DNA from: Clostridiales bacterium | GTDB taxonomy: Bacteria > Bacillota > Clostridia > Christensenellales > CAG-138 | Reading direction: 5' to 3' | DNA length: 64,000 nucleotides | NCBI GenBank assembly: GCA_024691085.1 | Contig: JAILNX010000019.1 | Coordinates: 1-64,000, forward strand | Shown here: one piece after another, positions 43,959 to 52,448 of the stretch | Layout of the letters: each line of letters starts with the position of its first letter | Position numbering within the stretch: position 1 is the first letter of the stretch | The notes under the pieces: model-generated | Told to the model about the DNA's origin: nothing | Database searches by the model: none | The model's input: the letters and a program-made list of their open reading frames with translations, nothing else | Translations under genes and position numbers: made by a program

Positions 43959-45233
43959 TCACACGTCGGAAAGCGCGACTGTCATAAGCGGGAAGTTCTC
44001 CTCGCGGATGCGCGGGTACTGTGAAAGCGGCAAAGGATTCACGCCCCTGCCCGCCTCGACGGTGAAGCCCGGACGGTCGTAATCCTGAATGAACCAGTCC
44101 TTATATCCGGCAAAACCCGACCGGAACGGTACGTCCGCGGCGGCATACCCCGAGACCTCCGCCATCTTTTTTGCCAGCTCCTCCGCCCCCTCGGGCACTT
44201 TGTCGAGGTACTTATAATAGATCTCCTCGCCCTGCGTATGGTACGAAACCGTGACGGCGAAGTCCCGCGTCCTTGTGAAATCGCAGACCGCACGGGATTC
44301 AGGAGCCGCAAGGGGCGCGTCGCCCACGAAGTCCCTCGGCGCCGGGGTGGTGAAGCCCTGTTCGAACTTGATCGCCTTCGCCTCGTCCCAGCCGGCGGGG
44401 TAGCTTAGGTTCGGATCGACGCCCCGGATGTTCGCCTTCCAGCCCGACGGGAAGGATATCTCGGGATAGTCGTCCGCGATGCGGCGGGCGGCGTTCTCTG
44501 CCTCCCGCGAGACCGCGCCGTTCACAAGGTCGACGCCGTCGGGATTTACCATCGGGGCGACGTAGAGCGTTACGGACGCGAAGAGCGAGGCGGCGCTCTG
44601 CCCCTCGAAGGGTCTGTTATTGACGTAAGCCGAGGCGAAGGACTCGAGATAATCCGTGACGAGGGGCGAGGTTATCCACTCGTTCGCGTGGTGTGCGGCG
44701 TTTATGAACACCTCGCGTCTGCCGTTCCCCATCCTCAGGACGCGGATGGGTTTAAGAAGGGGCGTCTGCCCGATGGTCTCGAGCTGTATGAACGGATAAC
44801 GGACGGTGAGCCCGCGGACGACATACTCAAGGAGATCGCTCGACCACGGTACGTCCGTCGGCGTCACGGGGAAGCCGTAGGGGACGATTATCTCGCCGCC
44901 GACGGGCAGGTTCGAAGGATCCATGCCGGGGTTCGCCGCGGCGATGGCGTCGGCGGTCGTTCCGTATCTTTTCGCGAGCCTAAAAAACGTGTCGCCCGGG
45001 CGGAGCCTTAACGTGAAGAAGCCGTAGAGGTACTTCTCCGCCTTGTCCCAGGTGTTAGGCCCCGCTATCCCGTCCGGAGCGAGACCGTTCGACGACTGGA
45101 AGCGCCGGACGGCGTTCAACGTCCTCGTGCCGAAAATGCCGTCGATCTTAAACTTATAATACCCCGCCCTCGCGAGCGCGAGCTGCAGGAGCGTGACGTT
45201 GTTTCCCGTTGATCCGAACCGAAGAGTTTCCAT
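43959..45233 (-). CDS. Peptidoglycan-binding/LysM/M14 carboxypeptidase
   Basis: From the ATG at 45233 this is a 424-residue protein with a peptidoglycan-binding domain (about residues 8-65, GIFGTRTLNAVRRFQSSNGL), a LysM domain (about 72-115, LRPGDTFFRLAKRYGTTADA) and an M14 zinc carboxypeptidase domain: HHANEW zinc motif, NPDGVDLVNG, and FTVEAGRGVNPL with the catalytic Glu. The set matches gamma-D-glutamyl-diamino-acid peptidase I (ENP1-like), which trims cell-wall peptides. No signal peptide is visible, so it may act inside the cell or be released by another route. A hairpin occludes its ribosome-binding site. Confidence 0.85.
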   Translation of the reverse strand: METLRFGSTGNNVTLLQLALARAGYYKFKIDGIFGTRTLNAVRRFQSSNGLAPDGIAGPNTWDKAEKYLYGFFTLRLRPGDTFFRLAKRYGTTADAIAAANPGMDPSNLPVGGEIIVPYGFPVTPTDVPWSSDLLEYVVRGLTVRYPFIQLETIGQTPLLKPIRVLRMGNGRREVFINAAHHANEWITSPLVTDYLESFASAYVNNRPFEGQSAASLFASVTLYVAPMVNPDGVDLVNGAVSREAENAARRIADDYPEISFPSGWKANIRGVDPNLSYPAGWDEAKAIKFEQGFTTPAPRDFVGDAPLAAPESRAVCDFTRTRDFAVTVSYHTQGEEIYYKYLDKVPEGAEELAKKMAEVSGYAAADVPFRSGFAGYKDWFIQDYDRPGFTVEAGRGVNPLPLSQYPRIREENFPLMTVALSDV

Positions 45234-45241
45234 ATTAAAAA

Positions 45242-45276
45242 AATCCTCACATCCTTTTTTTGTAAGGATATGAGGT
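45242..45276 (-). terminator. Hairpin plus U-tract between feoB and the M14 gene
   Basis: On the minus strand CCTCATATCC pairs with GGATGTGAGG around TTACAAAAAAA, followed by ATTTTTTTAAT and then the ATG of the M14 gene. It looks like the feoB terminator, but its 3' arm (GAGG) is also the only Shine-Dalgarno candidate of the next gene. Confidence 0.7.
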
Positions 45277-45336
45277 TCTTCTCTGAAATAATCCTCGGGG
45301 GAGGAGGTATGAGTTAGGAGTGAGGAGTTAGGAGTT

Positions 45337-47889
45337 TTAAACGAATAGCCCCGTGACGAGGTAGACGATAAAGGCCGCGGCATAGGCGATGACGAGCTGA
45401 TACGCGATGGAGAACGCGGTCCATTTTTTCGAACCGAGCTCCTTCGAAAGCGTCGCAGTCGCGCCGACGCACGGCACGTAGAGCAGCACGAACACGAGGA
45501 ACGCGAGCGCGGACCTTACCGTGAAGCCGCCCTCCGTCATAGCCGCGAACGCCGCGCTGCCCGAGCCCATAGCAAAGCCGTAGAGTATCGAGAGCGTGGA
45601 AACGACGCTCTCCTTGGCGACGAGGCCGGTAAGAAGCGCGACCGCCGCCATCCAGGTGCCGAAGCCGAGCGGCTTGAAAACGGGCGCGATGAAGCCGCCT
45701 ATCGTGCCGATGATGGACTCACCGACCTGCTCCTCGGTAAGGAGCTGGAACCTGAAGTTAAACCGCATCAGGAACCACACGACTACGCTCATCGCGAATA
45801 TCAGCGTGCCGGCCTTCGTCAGGAAATGCTTCACCCTCTCCCACACGTGGAGCAGGGTATCCTTGAGCTTCGGGAGCCTGTACGGCGGAAGCTCGATCAT
45901 GAACGCGGCGTCGTTTCCCTTGAACAGCGTCTTGTTGAAAAGAAGTCCCGAGACTATCGCGAGGAGTATGCCGAACACGTAAAGCCCGATTATCACGAGC
46001 GCGGCGTACCCGCCGAAGAACGCGCCCGCGATGAGGCCGTAGACGGGGAGCTTGGCGGAGCAGCTCATGAACGGGATGAGGAGGATCGTGTTCCTTTTAT
46101 CCTTCATGTTCTCCATGGTGCGGGTGCCCATTATCGCGGGAACGGAGCAGCCGAAGCCCATGAGGAGCGGTATGAAGCTCTTGCCCGAAAGCCCGAAGCG
46201 GCGCATGGGCTTATCCATCATGAACGCGATGCGGCTCATATAGCCGGAATCCTCGAGGAGCGAGAGGCACAAAAACAGCACGGCGATCTGCGGAAGGAAC
46301 GACAGGACGCCTCCCACGCCGCTCATTATGCCGTCGCAGACGAGAGAAACGAACCAGTCGGGCGCGCCGGCGTAGGTCAGCGCGCCGGATACCGCGGGAG
46401 CCGCGGTATCGAAGATGAGCCACTCCATGAACGTCTGGAGCCACTTGCCGACCGTTCCGAAAGTGAGCAGGAATATGATCGCCATTATCCCGAGGAAGAT
46501 CGGTATGGCGAAGAACTTGTTCGTGAGGACGCGGTCGATCTTATCGGAAAGACCGGGCCTGTCCGACTTGTCCTTTTTGAAATAGCACGAAGCGGCGAGG
46601 CCGTCGATATAGCGGTAGCGGCTGTCCGCGAGGAGCGCGATGTTGTCCGTAAAGGGACTTCCCGAAGCGGTCGCGTATTCCGTGACGACCTTGTCGACCT
46701 CGGCGGTGACGTCCGCGGGGAGCTTTAAGCGTTCCTTTACCGGCACGTCGCCCTCCAAAAGCTTCATCGCCGCCCAGTGCGTGGGAAGGCCGGCTTGATC
46801 TGCGTGCTCCTCGATAAGCGAATCGAGCTTGTGGTGGATGGAGTGCGTGAAGTCGTCGTAGAGATGGTCGGGCTCGAGCAGGAAGCCCTCGTGGAACTGC
46901 GTATGCACCGCGGTGATGAGCCTCTGCGCCTGCGAGACCAGCTCCTTTACGCCCTGCCCCGTCCTTGCGGAGATGGGGATAACGGGTATGCCGAGCTCGA
47001 ACGAGAGGCGTTTCACGTCGATGGTGTCGCCCTTTTTCTCCACCTCGTCCATCATGTTGAGCGCGATTATCATGGGGCGCTCGAGCTCCAGAAGCTGAAC
47101 GGTGAGGTAGAGATTGCGCTCTAAGTTCGTCGCGTCGATTATGTTGATTATGGCGTCGGGCTTCTCGTCCACGATGAACCGTCTCGCGACGATCTCCTCC
47201 ATCGTGTAGGGCGAAAGCGAATAGATGCCGGGAAGGTCGACGAGCGTCATCTCGTGGCCCATCGTGCAGAGCCCGTCCTTATTGGACGAGGTCTTTACCC
47301 TGCCCTCCTTCTTTTCGACGGTGACGCCGGGGAAATTGCCCACGTATTCGCGCGCGCCGGTCATGGCGTTGAAGAGCGTCGTCTTGCCGCAGTTGGGGTT
47401 CCCCGCGAGCGCGAGCTTGACGGGCTTGTCCGTGAAGCCCTCCTTTTTGCATTCGCAGTCCTTACCCTTTTTGCCGCACACGGCGCAGCCGCTGTCGGCT
47501 TTCAGCATGAGCTCTGTCAGCTTCGCCGCCCTCGCGTGAGCGCCGGAGTCCTCGAGGTCGGTATCCTCCTCCGCCTCGAGTAAGCTCCTGCCCTCCTTCA
47601 TGAACTTATCGACCGCCTCGGCCTTCCTTTTAAGGGACGAGGCCGCCTCTTCCTCGGTCATCAGCTCGATCCTCGCCGCGTCCTCAAGGCGCAGAGACAG
47701 TGAATACCCGCGGAGCGAAAGCTCGAGGGGATCGCCCATCGGCGCGCGCTTTTTTACCGTTATCGCCGTGCCGGGCGTGATGCCCATGTCGAAAAGCCTG
47801 CGGCGGAGCGCGGGCTCGTCGGCGGTCAGCCTGCGTACGTACGCCGTGCCGCCTATTTCAAGATCTGCCAAAGTTCTGTTTTTTTCCAT
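45337..47889 (-). CDS. feoB: Fused FeoA-FeoB ferrous iron transporter
   Basis: From the ATG at 47889 this is an 850-residue protein. Residues about 1-75 form a FeoA (SH3-like) domain (LADLEIGGTAYVRRLTADEP). A linker with Cys-rich CAVCGKKGKDCECKK follows, then the FeoB G domain: GNPNCGKTTLFNAMTGAREY (P-loop), DLPGIYSLSPY (G3), NMMDEVEKKGDTIDV (G4). The transport core carries the Gate motifs (FLPQIAVLFLCLSLLEDSGY, LLMGFGCSVPAIMGTRTMEN, VALLTGLVAKESVVSTLSIL). It imports Fe2+ under anoxic conditions. The start codon is directly after a hairpin and U-tract. Confidence 0.93.
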   Translation of the reverse strand: MEKNRTLADLEIGGTAYVRRLTADEPALRRRLFDMGITPGTAITVKKRAPMGDPLELSLRGYSLSLRLEDAARIELMTEEEAASSLKRKAEAVDKFMKEGRSLLEAEEDTDLEDSGAHARAAKLTELMLKADSGCAVCGKKGKDCECKKEGFTDKPVKLALAGNPNCGKTTLFNAMTGAREYVGNFPGVTVEKKEGRVKTSSNKDGLCTMGHEMTLVDLPGIYSLSPYTMEEIVARRFIVDEKPDAIINIIDATNLERNLYLTVQLLELERPMIIALNMMDEVEKKGDTIDVKRLSFELGIPVIPISARTGQGVKELVSQAQRLITAVHTQFHEGFLLEPDHLYDDFTHSIHHKLDSLIEEHADQAGLPTHWAAMKLLEGDVPVKERLKLPADVTAEVDKVVTEYATASGSPFTDNIALLADSRYRYIDGLAASCYFKKDKSDRPGLSDKIDRVLTNKFFAIPIFLGIMAIIFLLTFGTVGKWLQTFMEWLIFDTAAPAVSGALTYAGAPDWFVSLVCDGIMSGVGGVLSFLPQIAVLFLCLSLLEDSGYMSRIAFMMDKPMRRFGLSGKSFIPLLMGFGCSVPAIMGTRTMENMKDKRNTILLIPFMSCSAKLPVYGLIAGAFFGGYAALVIIGLYVFGILLAIVSGLLFNKTLFKGNDAAFMIELPPYRLPKLKDTLLHVWERVKHFLTKAGTLIFAMSVVVWFLMRFNFRFQLLTEEQVGESIIGTIGGFIAPVFKPLGFGTWMAAVALLTGLVAKESVVSTLSILYGFAMGSGSAAFAAMTEGGFTVRSALAFLVFVLLYVPCVGATATLSKELGSKKWTAFSIAYQLVIAYAAAFIVYLVTGLFV

Positions 47890-47893
47890 AATC

Positions 47894-47924
47894 AAAAAAC
47901 CCTGTAAAGCACTTTTTTACAGGG
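47894..47924 (-). promoter_or_regulatory. Hairpin and U-tract at the very 5' end of the feoB mRNA
   Basis: On the minus strand CCCTGTAAA pairs with TTTACAGGG around a short loop, then TTTTTT, GATT and the ATG. The predicted transcript begins at or just before the first arm. It has terminator form but precedes the gene, and the AGGG of the 3' arm is the only SD candidate, so attenuation or translational gating is possible. Confidence 0.6.
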
Positions 47925-47926
47925 TA

Positions 47927-47955
47927 ATTATACGCTTTATATCATCTTAAGTCAA
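47927..47955 (-). promoter_or_regulatory. Promoter of feoB
   Basis: On the minus strand TTGACT (47950-47955) and TATAAT (47927-47932) are spaced by 17 bases, starting transcription near 47920. No clear Fur box could be recognised by eye. Confidence 0.75.
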
Positions 47956-47993
47956 ACGGCGAAGGCGTATTTTGGCCTGATACCGCGATTATA

Positions 47994-49175
47994 TTATTCG
48001 CTTATCCTGCGCGCGACCTCACAGCCGTTTTTGTCGAGGAGCACCGCGAAGTCCTCCTTGTTCTCCGCGAAGGCCTTCTTCTCGTCCCAGATATAGTCCG
48101 CGGCGACGGAGCTCTTTTTGCAGGCGACGGTCAGCGTGCCGCCGGCCTTCAGCACCGCGCCATCCGGGAACGTGAAGACCTCGTACCCGCGCGTCGAGTA
48201 AACGACCCAGCCGGAGACGTCGATGTCGACGCCCGCCGTGTTGGATACGGTGAAGAACTGATCCCGCTTCGACGCCGCGGTGATCTCCGCGCCCTGCGCG
48301 GGCTTCGGGAGCGTCGGGTAGGAGAGATAGATGACGCCGTTCTTCCCGACCGAAACGAGTATGCCGAGGGGATGATCCTGCGTAAGGAGCTTTTCCGCCG
48401 ATGCGAGCTTCCTTAAAACAAGCTCGTTCGCGGAGTCCGTATCGACGGCGGTATCCGTCGAGATGACGGCGATGAGCGGGTTCGCGGCCTTAGCGAACGC
48501 CTCGGAGAGCGCGTCGGGATTGCCGTGATTGGGGACCTTCAATACGTCGCAGGAAACGTCCGCGCCGGATGCGAGGATACGCCCGTCCTCATTGAACTGC
48601 ATATCTCCCGTGAAGAGGAAGCTCCTGCCGTTGACCGCGAGCTTTATAACGAGCGAGTTGTCGTTGTCGTCGTCCGCATCCTGCGCCGTGGGCCCTAAAA
48701 CGTCGAAAAAGACGCCGTCCGCGATCTCTATCCTGTCGCCCGCCCTTGCGTATTCGCCCGCGAGCCCGAGCGAAAGCACCTCGTTTTCGACCTTGACGCG
48801 GTCGTTAAGAAGCGACGGGAACAGCACCCTTTTTACGGTGAACGCCTCGGAGATCGGCTTAAGACCGCCCATGTGATCGGAATGTCCGTGCGTGAGTATC
48901 ACGCCGTCGATCACGTCCGCGGCCATCGTCTTAAGCGCGCCGAAGAGCTGCGGGAAGCTCTCCTTCGTCCCCGTGTCGATAAGCCATATGTTTCCGTCGA
49001 CCGCGACGATCGCCGCGTCCGCCTTGCCGGCGTTCACGAACATCACCTGAACGGAATGCGCCTCGCCCTCGAAGCTGACGGGATCGGACCAGCTCCGTTT
49101 GGCGGGATCCTTCACGCAGCCCGGGACTGCCGCGAAAAGCGCCGCGAGAATTAATATGAAAACGCGCTTAAACAA
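47994..49175 (-). CDS. Secreted MBL-fold hydrolase lipoprotein with a lamin-tail-like domain
   Basis: The best start is the TTG at 49175, 8 bases after AAGGAG; this gives a 393-residue protein with a lipoprotein signal (LFKRVFILILAALFAAVPGC). The metallo-beta-lactamase domain of the ComEC/Rec2 type shows VMFVNAGKADAAIVAVDG, HGHSDHMGGLKPISEAF (zinc motif) and LFTGDMQFNEDGR. The C-terminal ~90 residues resemble a lamin tail domain (QFFTVSNTAGVDIDVSGW, PDGAVLKAGGTLTVACK). It may be an extracellular nuclease or phosphodiesterase, as for other ComEC-like proteins. The TATAAT promoter is at 49210-49215. Confidence 0.8.
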   Translation of the reverse strand: MFKRVFILILAALFAAVPGCVKDPAKRSWSDPVSFEGEAHSVQVMFVNAGKADAAIVAVDGNIWLIDTGTKESFPQLFGALKTMAADVIDGVILTHGHSDHMGGLKPISEAFTVKRVLFPSLLNDRVKVENEVLSLGLAGEYARAGDRIEIADGVFFDVLGPTAQDADDDNDNSLVIKLAVNGRSFLFTGDMQFNEDGRILASGADVSCDVLKVPNHGNPDALSEAFAKAANPLIAVISTDTAVDTDSANELVLRKLASAEKLLTQDHPLGILVSVGKNGVIYLSYPTLPKPAQGAEITAASKRDQFFTVSNTAGVDIDVSGWVVYSTRGYEVFTFPDGAVLKAGGTLTVACKKSSVAADYIWDEKKAFAENKEDFAVLLDKNGCEVARRISE

Positions 49176-49209
49176 GCCGAATCTCCTTTCATACCGAACC
49201 TTATCCTGT

Positions 49210-49238
49210 ATTATAGCATATTTTAACCGCATATTCAA
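49210..49238 (-). promoter_or_regulatory. Promoter of the MBL-fold lipoprotein gene
   Basis: On the minus strand TTGAAT (49233-49238) and TATAAT (49210-49215) are spaced by 17 bases. Confidence 0.75.
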
Positions 49239-49292
49239 TCCGCGCATTCGGTCGGTTTTTGCCGCATTAAGGCGGACGGGCGGCCGGAGGTC

Positions 49293-49320
49293 TTGCCAAA
49301 TCTTCTTTTAATGATATAAT
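49293..49320 (+). promoter_or_regulatory. Promoter of the lipoprotein/HExxH protein operon
   Basis: TTGCCA (49293-49298) and TATAAT (49315-49320) are separated by 16 bases. The leader is about 35 bases and has only a weak Shine-Dalgarno. Confidence 0.7.
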
Positions 49321-49360
49321 AAGAGCGAAAATACCCGAAAAGGACTTTACGGTACAAAAA

Positions 49361-49996
49361 ATGAAACACCGTTTTATCAAAGCCATAGCCCTCGCAGCGG
49401 CGTGCATCGCGCTTATTTCCGCCGCCGGGTGCAGGGACAATAAAAAGATGGAGATCCCCGATCCCACCGAGGGGACGGGCTTCAGCGAGCTTAAGACCGA
49501 CGATCCCGCCTCGAAGAAGGTAAAGCCGGCCGGCATGAAGACCTCCGTCGATATCCGCAGCGCACGGGAGCTTTCACTCCGCGGTCTTCCCATAACCCTC
49601 GATCTCGCGAGCCTTAATGGCGACGGTTACTTCCTGTTCATATGCAGGGAGAACACGGAGATCGTCCCCGGATTCTATGCTTCCGATCCCGCCTCGCAGG
49701 ATCCTGCGGAGACCTCCGTGCCCATCCCGGGCAAGGGCTCCTCTCCCGACGCGACGGATAAGTCCGGCAGAGGGTTCTCCCCCCTGTTCGGTCTCGGCTG
49801 GAACTTCTTCGTATTTGAAAAGAAGTATGACGGCGCAGACGTCTACGAGCGCGAGATCGGCATGCCGTTAAAGCTCAGCGAAGGCGAAGCGATAACGGTG
49901 AAGGCCGGTCAGTACCTGCTCATAATGCGCACTATGGGAAAGGGCGTCGACGATAACGTGAACCCCTTCATAGTGCTTAAGGGAAAAGACGAATGA
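49361..49996 (+). CDS. Lipoprotein, function unknown
   Basis: This 211-residue protein has a lipoprotein signal peptide (MKHRFIKAIALAAACIALIS, lipobox SAAGC with Cys at residue 24), a linker, and a ~140-residue domain with ADVYEREIGMPLKLSEGEAI and GQYLLIMRTMGKGVDDNVNP. I do not recognise the family. Its stop codon overlaps the start of the HExxH protein gene by 4 bases (ATGA), so the two are co-translated and probably function together at the membrane. Confidence 0.7.
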   Translation: MKHRFIKAIALAAACIALISAAGCRDNKKMEIPDPTEGTGFSELKTDDPASKKVKPAGMKTSVDIRSARELSLRGLPITLDLASLNGDGYFLFICRENTEIVPGFYASDPASQDPAETSVPIPGKGSSPDATDKSGRGFSPLFGLGWNFFVFEKKYDGADVYEREIGMPLKLSEGEAITVKAGQYLLIMRTMGKGVDDNVNPFIVLKGKDE

Positions 49997-50868
49997 AGCG
50001 TTTTGAAAAGCCGCCCTCGGGCGGCGCAGGCCGGGCGTTCCCCGCTCTGTGCCTCGTGATCTCGATAATACTGATATTCGCTCTTGCCGGATCATCCGGC
50101 AGGAGCGTTTTTATTTCCGCCTTCGACAGTTTTCCTCCTTCCTCCCCTTCCTTCGCGGAGGCGTCCGCCGATCCCGCGGAAGAAAAAACGCCTCCCGATC
50201 CTCTTATGCTTGAGGCAGACAGGCTCCTTAAGCGGTTCGGCGTTAAGGTCGTTTTCGGAGAAAGCGTTATGCGGTCGCTGGGCGCGTACAGAATAGAGCC
50301 GGCAATCGACGGCGAACGGATATCCGCCGCGCTCGCGGAGGTCGGCCGCGTGCTCGCCATGTTCCCGGACGGCTTCTTTTTAAGGCTCACGGGCGGCGGG
50401 ATAAGGGGGCTCAGGATCGAGCTTTCGGGCGGCGTCGCTGGCGCTCCCCCGCCTCTGGGGCTTACGGGCACGGACGGGGACTTCCGCGTGATCGTGCTTT
50501 CGGTGAACGCCGAACCCGCCGTGATCCGCGCGACGCTCGCGCACGAGCTCTGCCACGTGATCGATTTAAGGCTCGACTGTCTCGCGGCATCCGATCCCTC
50601 GCATTGGAACGGCGAGGACTGGCTCGCCCTCTGCCCGCCGGGATTCGCATATGGCGAAGGCTCTCCCGCCTATACCGCGGAGGAGGCGCGGCCCGGGGAC
50701 GTCTGGTTCATAAACCGCTCCGCGAAGGCTTCGCCGTATGAGGACCGCGCGGAGATCTTCGAGGCGCTGATGCTCCTCGGCCCCGACAGCCCGATAATAA
50801 AAAGTCCGCATATCGCGGCGAAACTCCGCTACTGTCTCGAAGCCGTGAAGTATTATCTTATAAAATGA
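49993..50868 (+). CDS. Putative membrane-anchored zinc metallopeptidase (HExxH)
   Basis: This 291-residue protein has an N-terminal anchor or uncleaved signal (about residues 15-34), a low-complexity Ser/Pro/Ala linker (about 46-70) and an extracellular domain with the zincin motif AHELCHVIDLRLD (about residues 185-197) and a downstream conserved-looking EDRAEIFEALML, whose Glu residues could supply the third ligand. This layout resembles small gluzincins, but I cannot place the family. It is coupled to the preceding lipoprotein gene. Confidence 0.65.
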   Translation: MKRFEKPPSGGAGRAFPALCLVISIILIFALAGSSGRSVFISAFDSFPPSSPSFAEASADPAEEKTPPDPLMLEADRLLKRFGVKVVFGESVMRSLGAYRIEPAIDGERISAALAEVGRVLAMFPDGFFLRLTGGGIRGLRIELSGGVAGAPPPLGLTGTDGDFRVIVLSVNAEPAVIRATLAHELCHVIDLRLDCLAASDPSHWNGEDWLALCPPGFAYGEGSPAYTAEEARPGDVWFINRSAKASPYEDRAEIFEALMLLGPDSPIIKSPHIAAKLRYCLEAVKYYLIK

Positions 50869-50898
50869 AAAGGGATGGCGTGAAGCCATCCCTTTTTC
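50868..50898. terminator. Bidirectional terminator between the HExxH gene and gdhA
   Basis: AAAAGGGATGGC and GCCATCCCTTTTT pair around GTGAA. A-rich and T-rich flanks allow termination from both sides; the genes converge here. Confidence 0.9.
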
Positions 50899-50914
50899 GT
50901 TTGTCGGTTTTGAA

Positions 50915-52264
50915 TTACACAATACCCTGAGCCATCATGGCGTCGGCGACCTTCTTGAAGCCGGCGAGGTTGGCGCCCCTGACGAGGTCGTAACCGAGGC
51001 CCGCCTCAGCGGCAGCCTCCATGGAGGCCTTGTGGATGTTGATCATGATGTTGTGGAGCTTGGTGTCGACTTCCTCGGCGCTCCAGGCAAGACGCTCGGA
51101 GTTCTGGCTCATCTCGAGACCGGAAACCGCAACGCCGCCCGCGTTAACAGCCTTGGAGGGAGCAACGATCATGTTCTTCTGCTGCATCATGTAGAAGAGA
51201 GCGTCGTTGGTGGTGGGCATGTTGGCTACCTCGATGTAGTACTTGACGCCGTTCGCAACGATCTTCTCGGCGGACTCCATAAGGACGTCGTTCTGCATCG
51301 CGCAGGGCATGACGATGTCGACCTTGCGGCCGAAGGGCTTCTCCTTCGGGAAGAACTCAACGCCGAACTTGTCGGAGTAATCCTGGACGCGGTTCCTGCG
51401 GGAAGCGTTCATCTCGAGCATGTAGTTGATCTTCTCCTCGGTGGTAACTCCGTCGGGATCGTAGATGTAACCGTCGGGACCGGAGAGGGTGACGACCTTA
51501 CCGCCGAGCTCGGCGACCTTCTTGGTTACGCCCCAGGCGACGTTGCCGAAGCCGGAAACGGCGACGGTCTTGCCGACGATGGTGTCGTTCTCGTGCTTGA
51601 GGACCTCGCAGAGATAGTAAACAGCGCCGAAACCGGTCGCCTCGGGACGGATCAGAGAACCGCCGAAGGAGAGGCCCTTACCGGTGAGAACGCCGTTCTC
51701 GTAAGCGTTCCTGATACGCTTATACTGACCGAACATGAAGCCGATCTCACGGCCGCCAACACCCATGTCACCGGCGGGAACGTCGACGTTCGGACCGATA
51801 TGACGCTGGAGCTCGGTCATGAAGCTCTGGCAGAAACGCATGATCTCAGCCTCGGACTTGCCGGTGGGATCGAAGTCGGAACCGCCCTTGCCGCCGCCCA
51901 TGGGGAGGGAGGTGAGGCTGTTCTTGAAGGTCTGCTCGAAGCCAAGGAACTTCATGGTGTCAAGGGAAACGTTCTTGTTGAAGCGGATGCCTCCCTTGTA
52001 CGGACCGATAGCGGAGTTGAACTGTACGCGGAAGCCGCGGTTTACCTGGACCTTGCCGTTGTCGTCGACCCAGGGTACGCGGAACTCGATAACGCGCTCC
52101 GGCTCAACCATACGCTCGAGCAGGCTGTTCGCCTGATACTCGGGGTGCTTCTCGACCATGGGCTCGAGGGAGCGGAGAACTTCCTCAACCGTCTGAATGA
52201 ACAGAGGCTCATGAGAGTCGCGGGCTTTGACCTTAGCGATGACTTCTTCAATGTAAGCGTTCAT
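50915..52264 (-). CDS. gdhA: Glutamate dehydrogenase (NADP-type)
   Basis: From the ATG at 52264 this is a 449-residue hexameric-type dehydrogenase. It interconverts 2-oxoglutarate, ammonia and glutamate. Signatures are PYKGGIRFNKNVSLDTMKFL, LPMGGGKGGSDFDPTGKS (catalytic Lys region), DVPAGDMGVGGREIGFMFGQ and the Rossmann GFGNVAWGVTKKVAELGGKV. The C-terminus reads GANLAGFKKVADAMMAQG. Length fits the NADPH-dependent class. GGAGG lies 11 bases upstream of the start. It has a strong promoter and could be a main route of nitrogen assimilation. Confidence 0.96.
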   Translation of the reverse strand: MNAYIEEVIAKVKARDSHEPLFIQTVEEVLRSLEPMVEKHPEYQANSLLERMVEPERVIEFRVPWVDDNGKVQVNRGFRVQFNSAIGPYKGGIRFNKNVSLDTMKFLGFEQTFKNSLTSLPMGGGKGGSDFDPTGKSEAEIMRFCQSFMTELQRHIGPNVDVPAGDMGVGGREIGFMFGQYKRIRNAYENGVLTGKGLSFGGSLIRPEATGFGAVYYLCEVLKHENDTIVGKTVAVSGFGNVAWGVTKKVAELGGKVVTLSGPDGYIYDPDGVTTEEKINYMLEMNASRRNRVQDYSDKFGVEFFPKEKPFGRKVDIVMPCAMQNDVLMESAEKIVANGVKYYIEVANMPTTNDALFYMMQQKNMIVAPSKAVNAGGVAVSGLEMSQNSERLAWSAEEVDTKLHNIMINIHKASMEAAAEAGLGYDLVRGANLAGFKKVADAMMAQGIV

Positions 52265-52323
52265 TGTATAGATATCCTCCATAAAAATATAGTTGGATTA
52301 ATGTGGTTTAACCCATCATTCTT

Positions 52324-52351
52324 ATTATAATGTCCTTAACTTCATTGTCAA
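52324..52351 (-). promoter_or_regulatory. Promoter of gdhA
   Basis: On the minus strand TTGACA (52346-52351) and TATAAT (52324-52329), both perfect, are separated by 16 bases. Confidence 0.85.
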
Positions 52352-52389
52352 CAGAATATGGAAAATATACTTAATTTTTTAAATACCAC

Positions 52390-52418
52390 TTGAAAAAAAC
52401 ACGCTCTGTTGTTAAACT
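52390..52418 (+). promoter_or_regulatory. Promoter of the SIMPL/GH3 operon
   Basis: TTGAAA (52390-52395) and TAAACT (52413-52418) are separated by 17 bases, divergent from the gdhA promoter. GGAGGA follows at 52439-52444. Confidence 0.6.
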
Positions 52419-52448
52419 GTAAACGTAAAAAATCACCCGGAGGACAGT

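Noticed and set aside
47900..47960. A Fur box at feoB
   Set aside because: No convincing 19-bp palindrome with GATAATNATTATC spacing was found, only A/T-rich promoter sequence.
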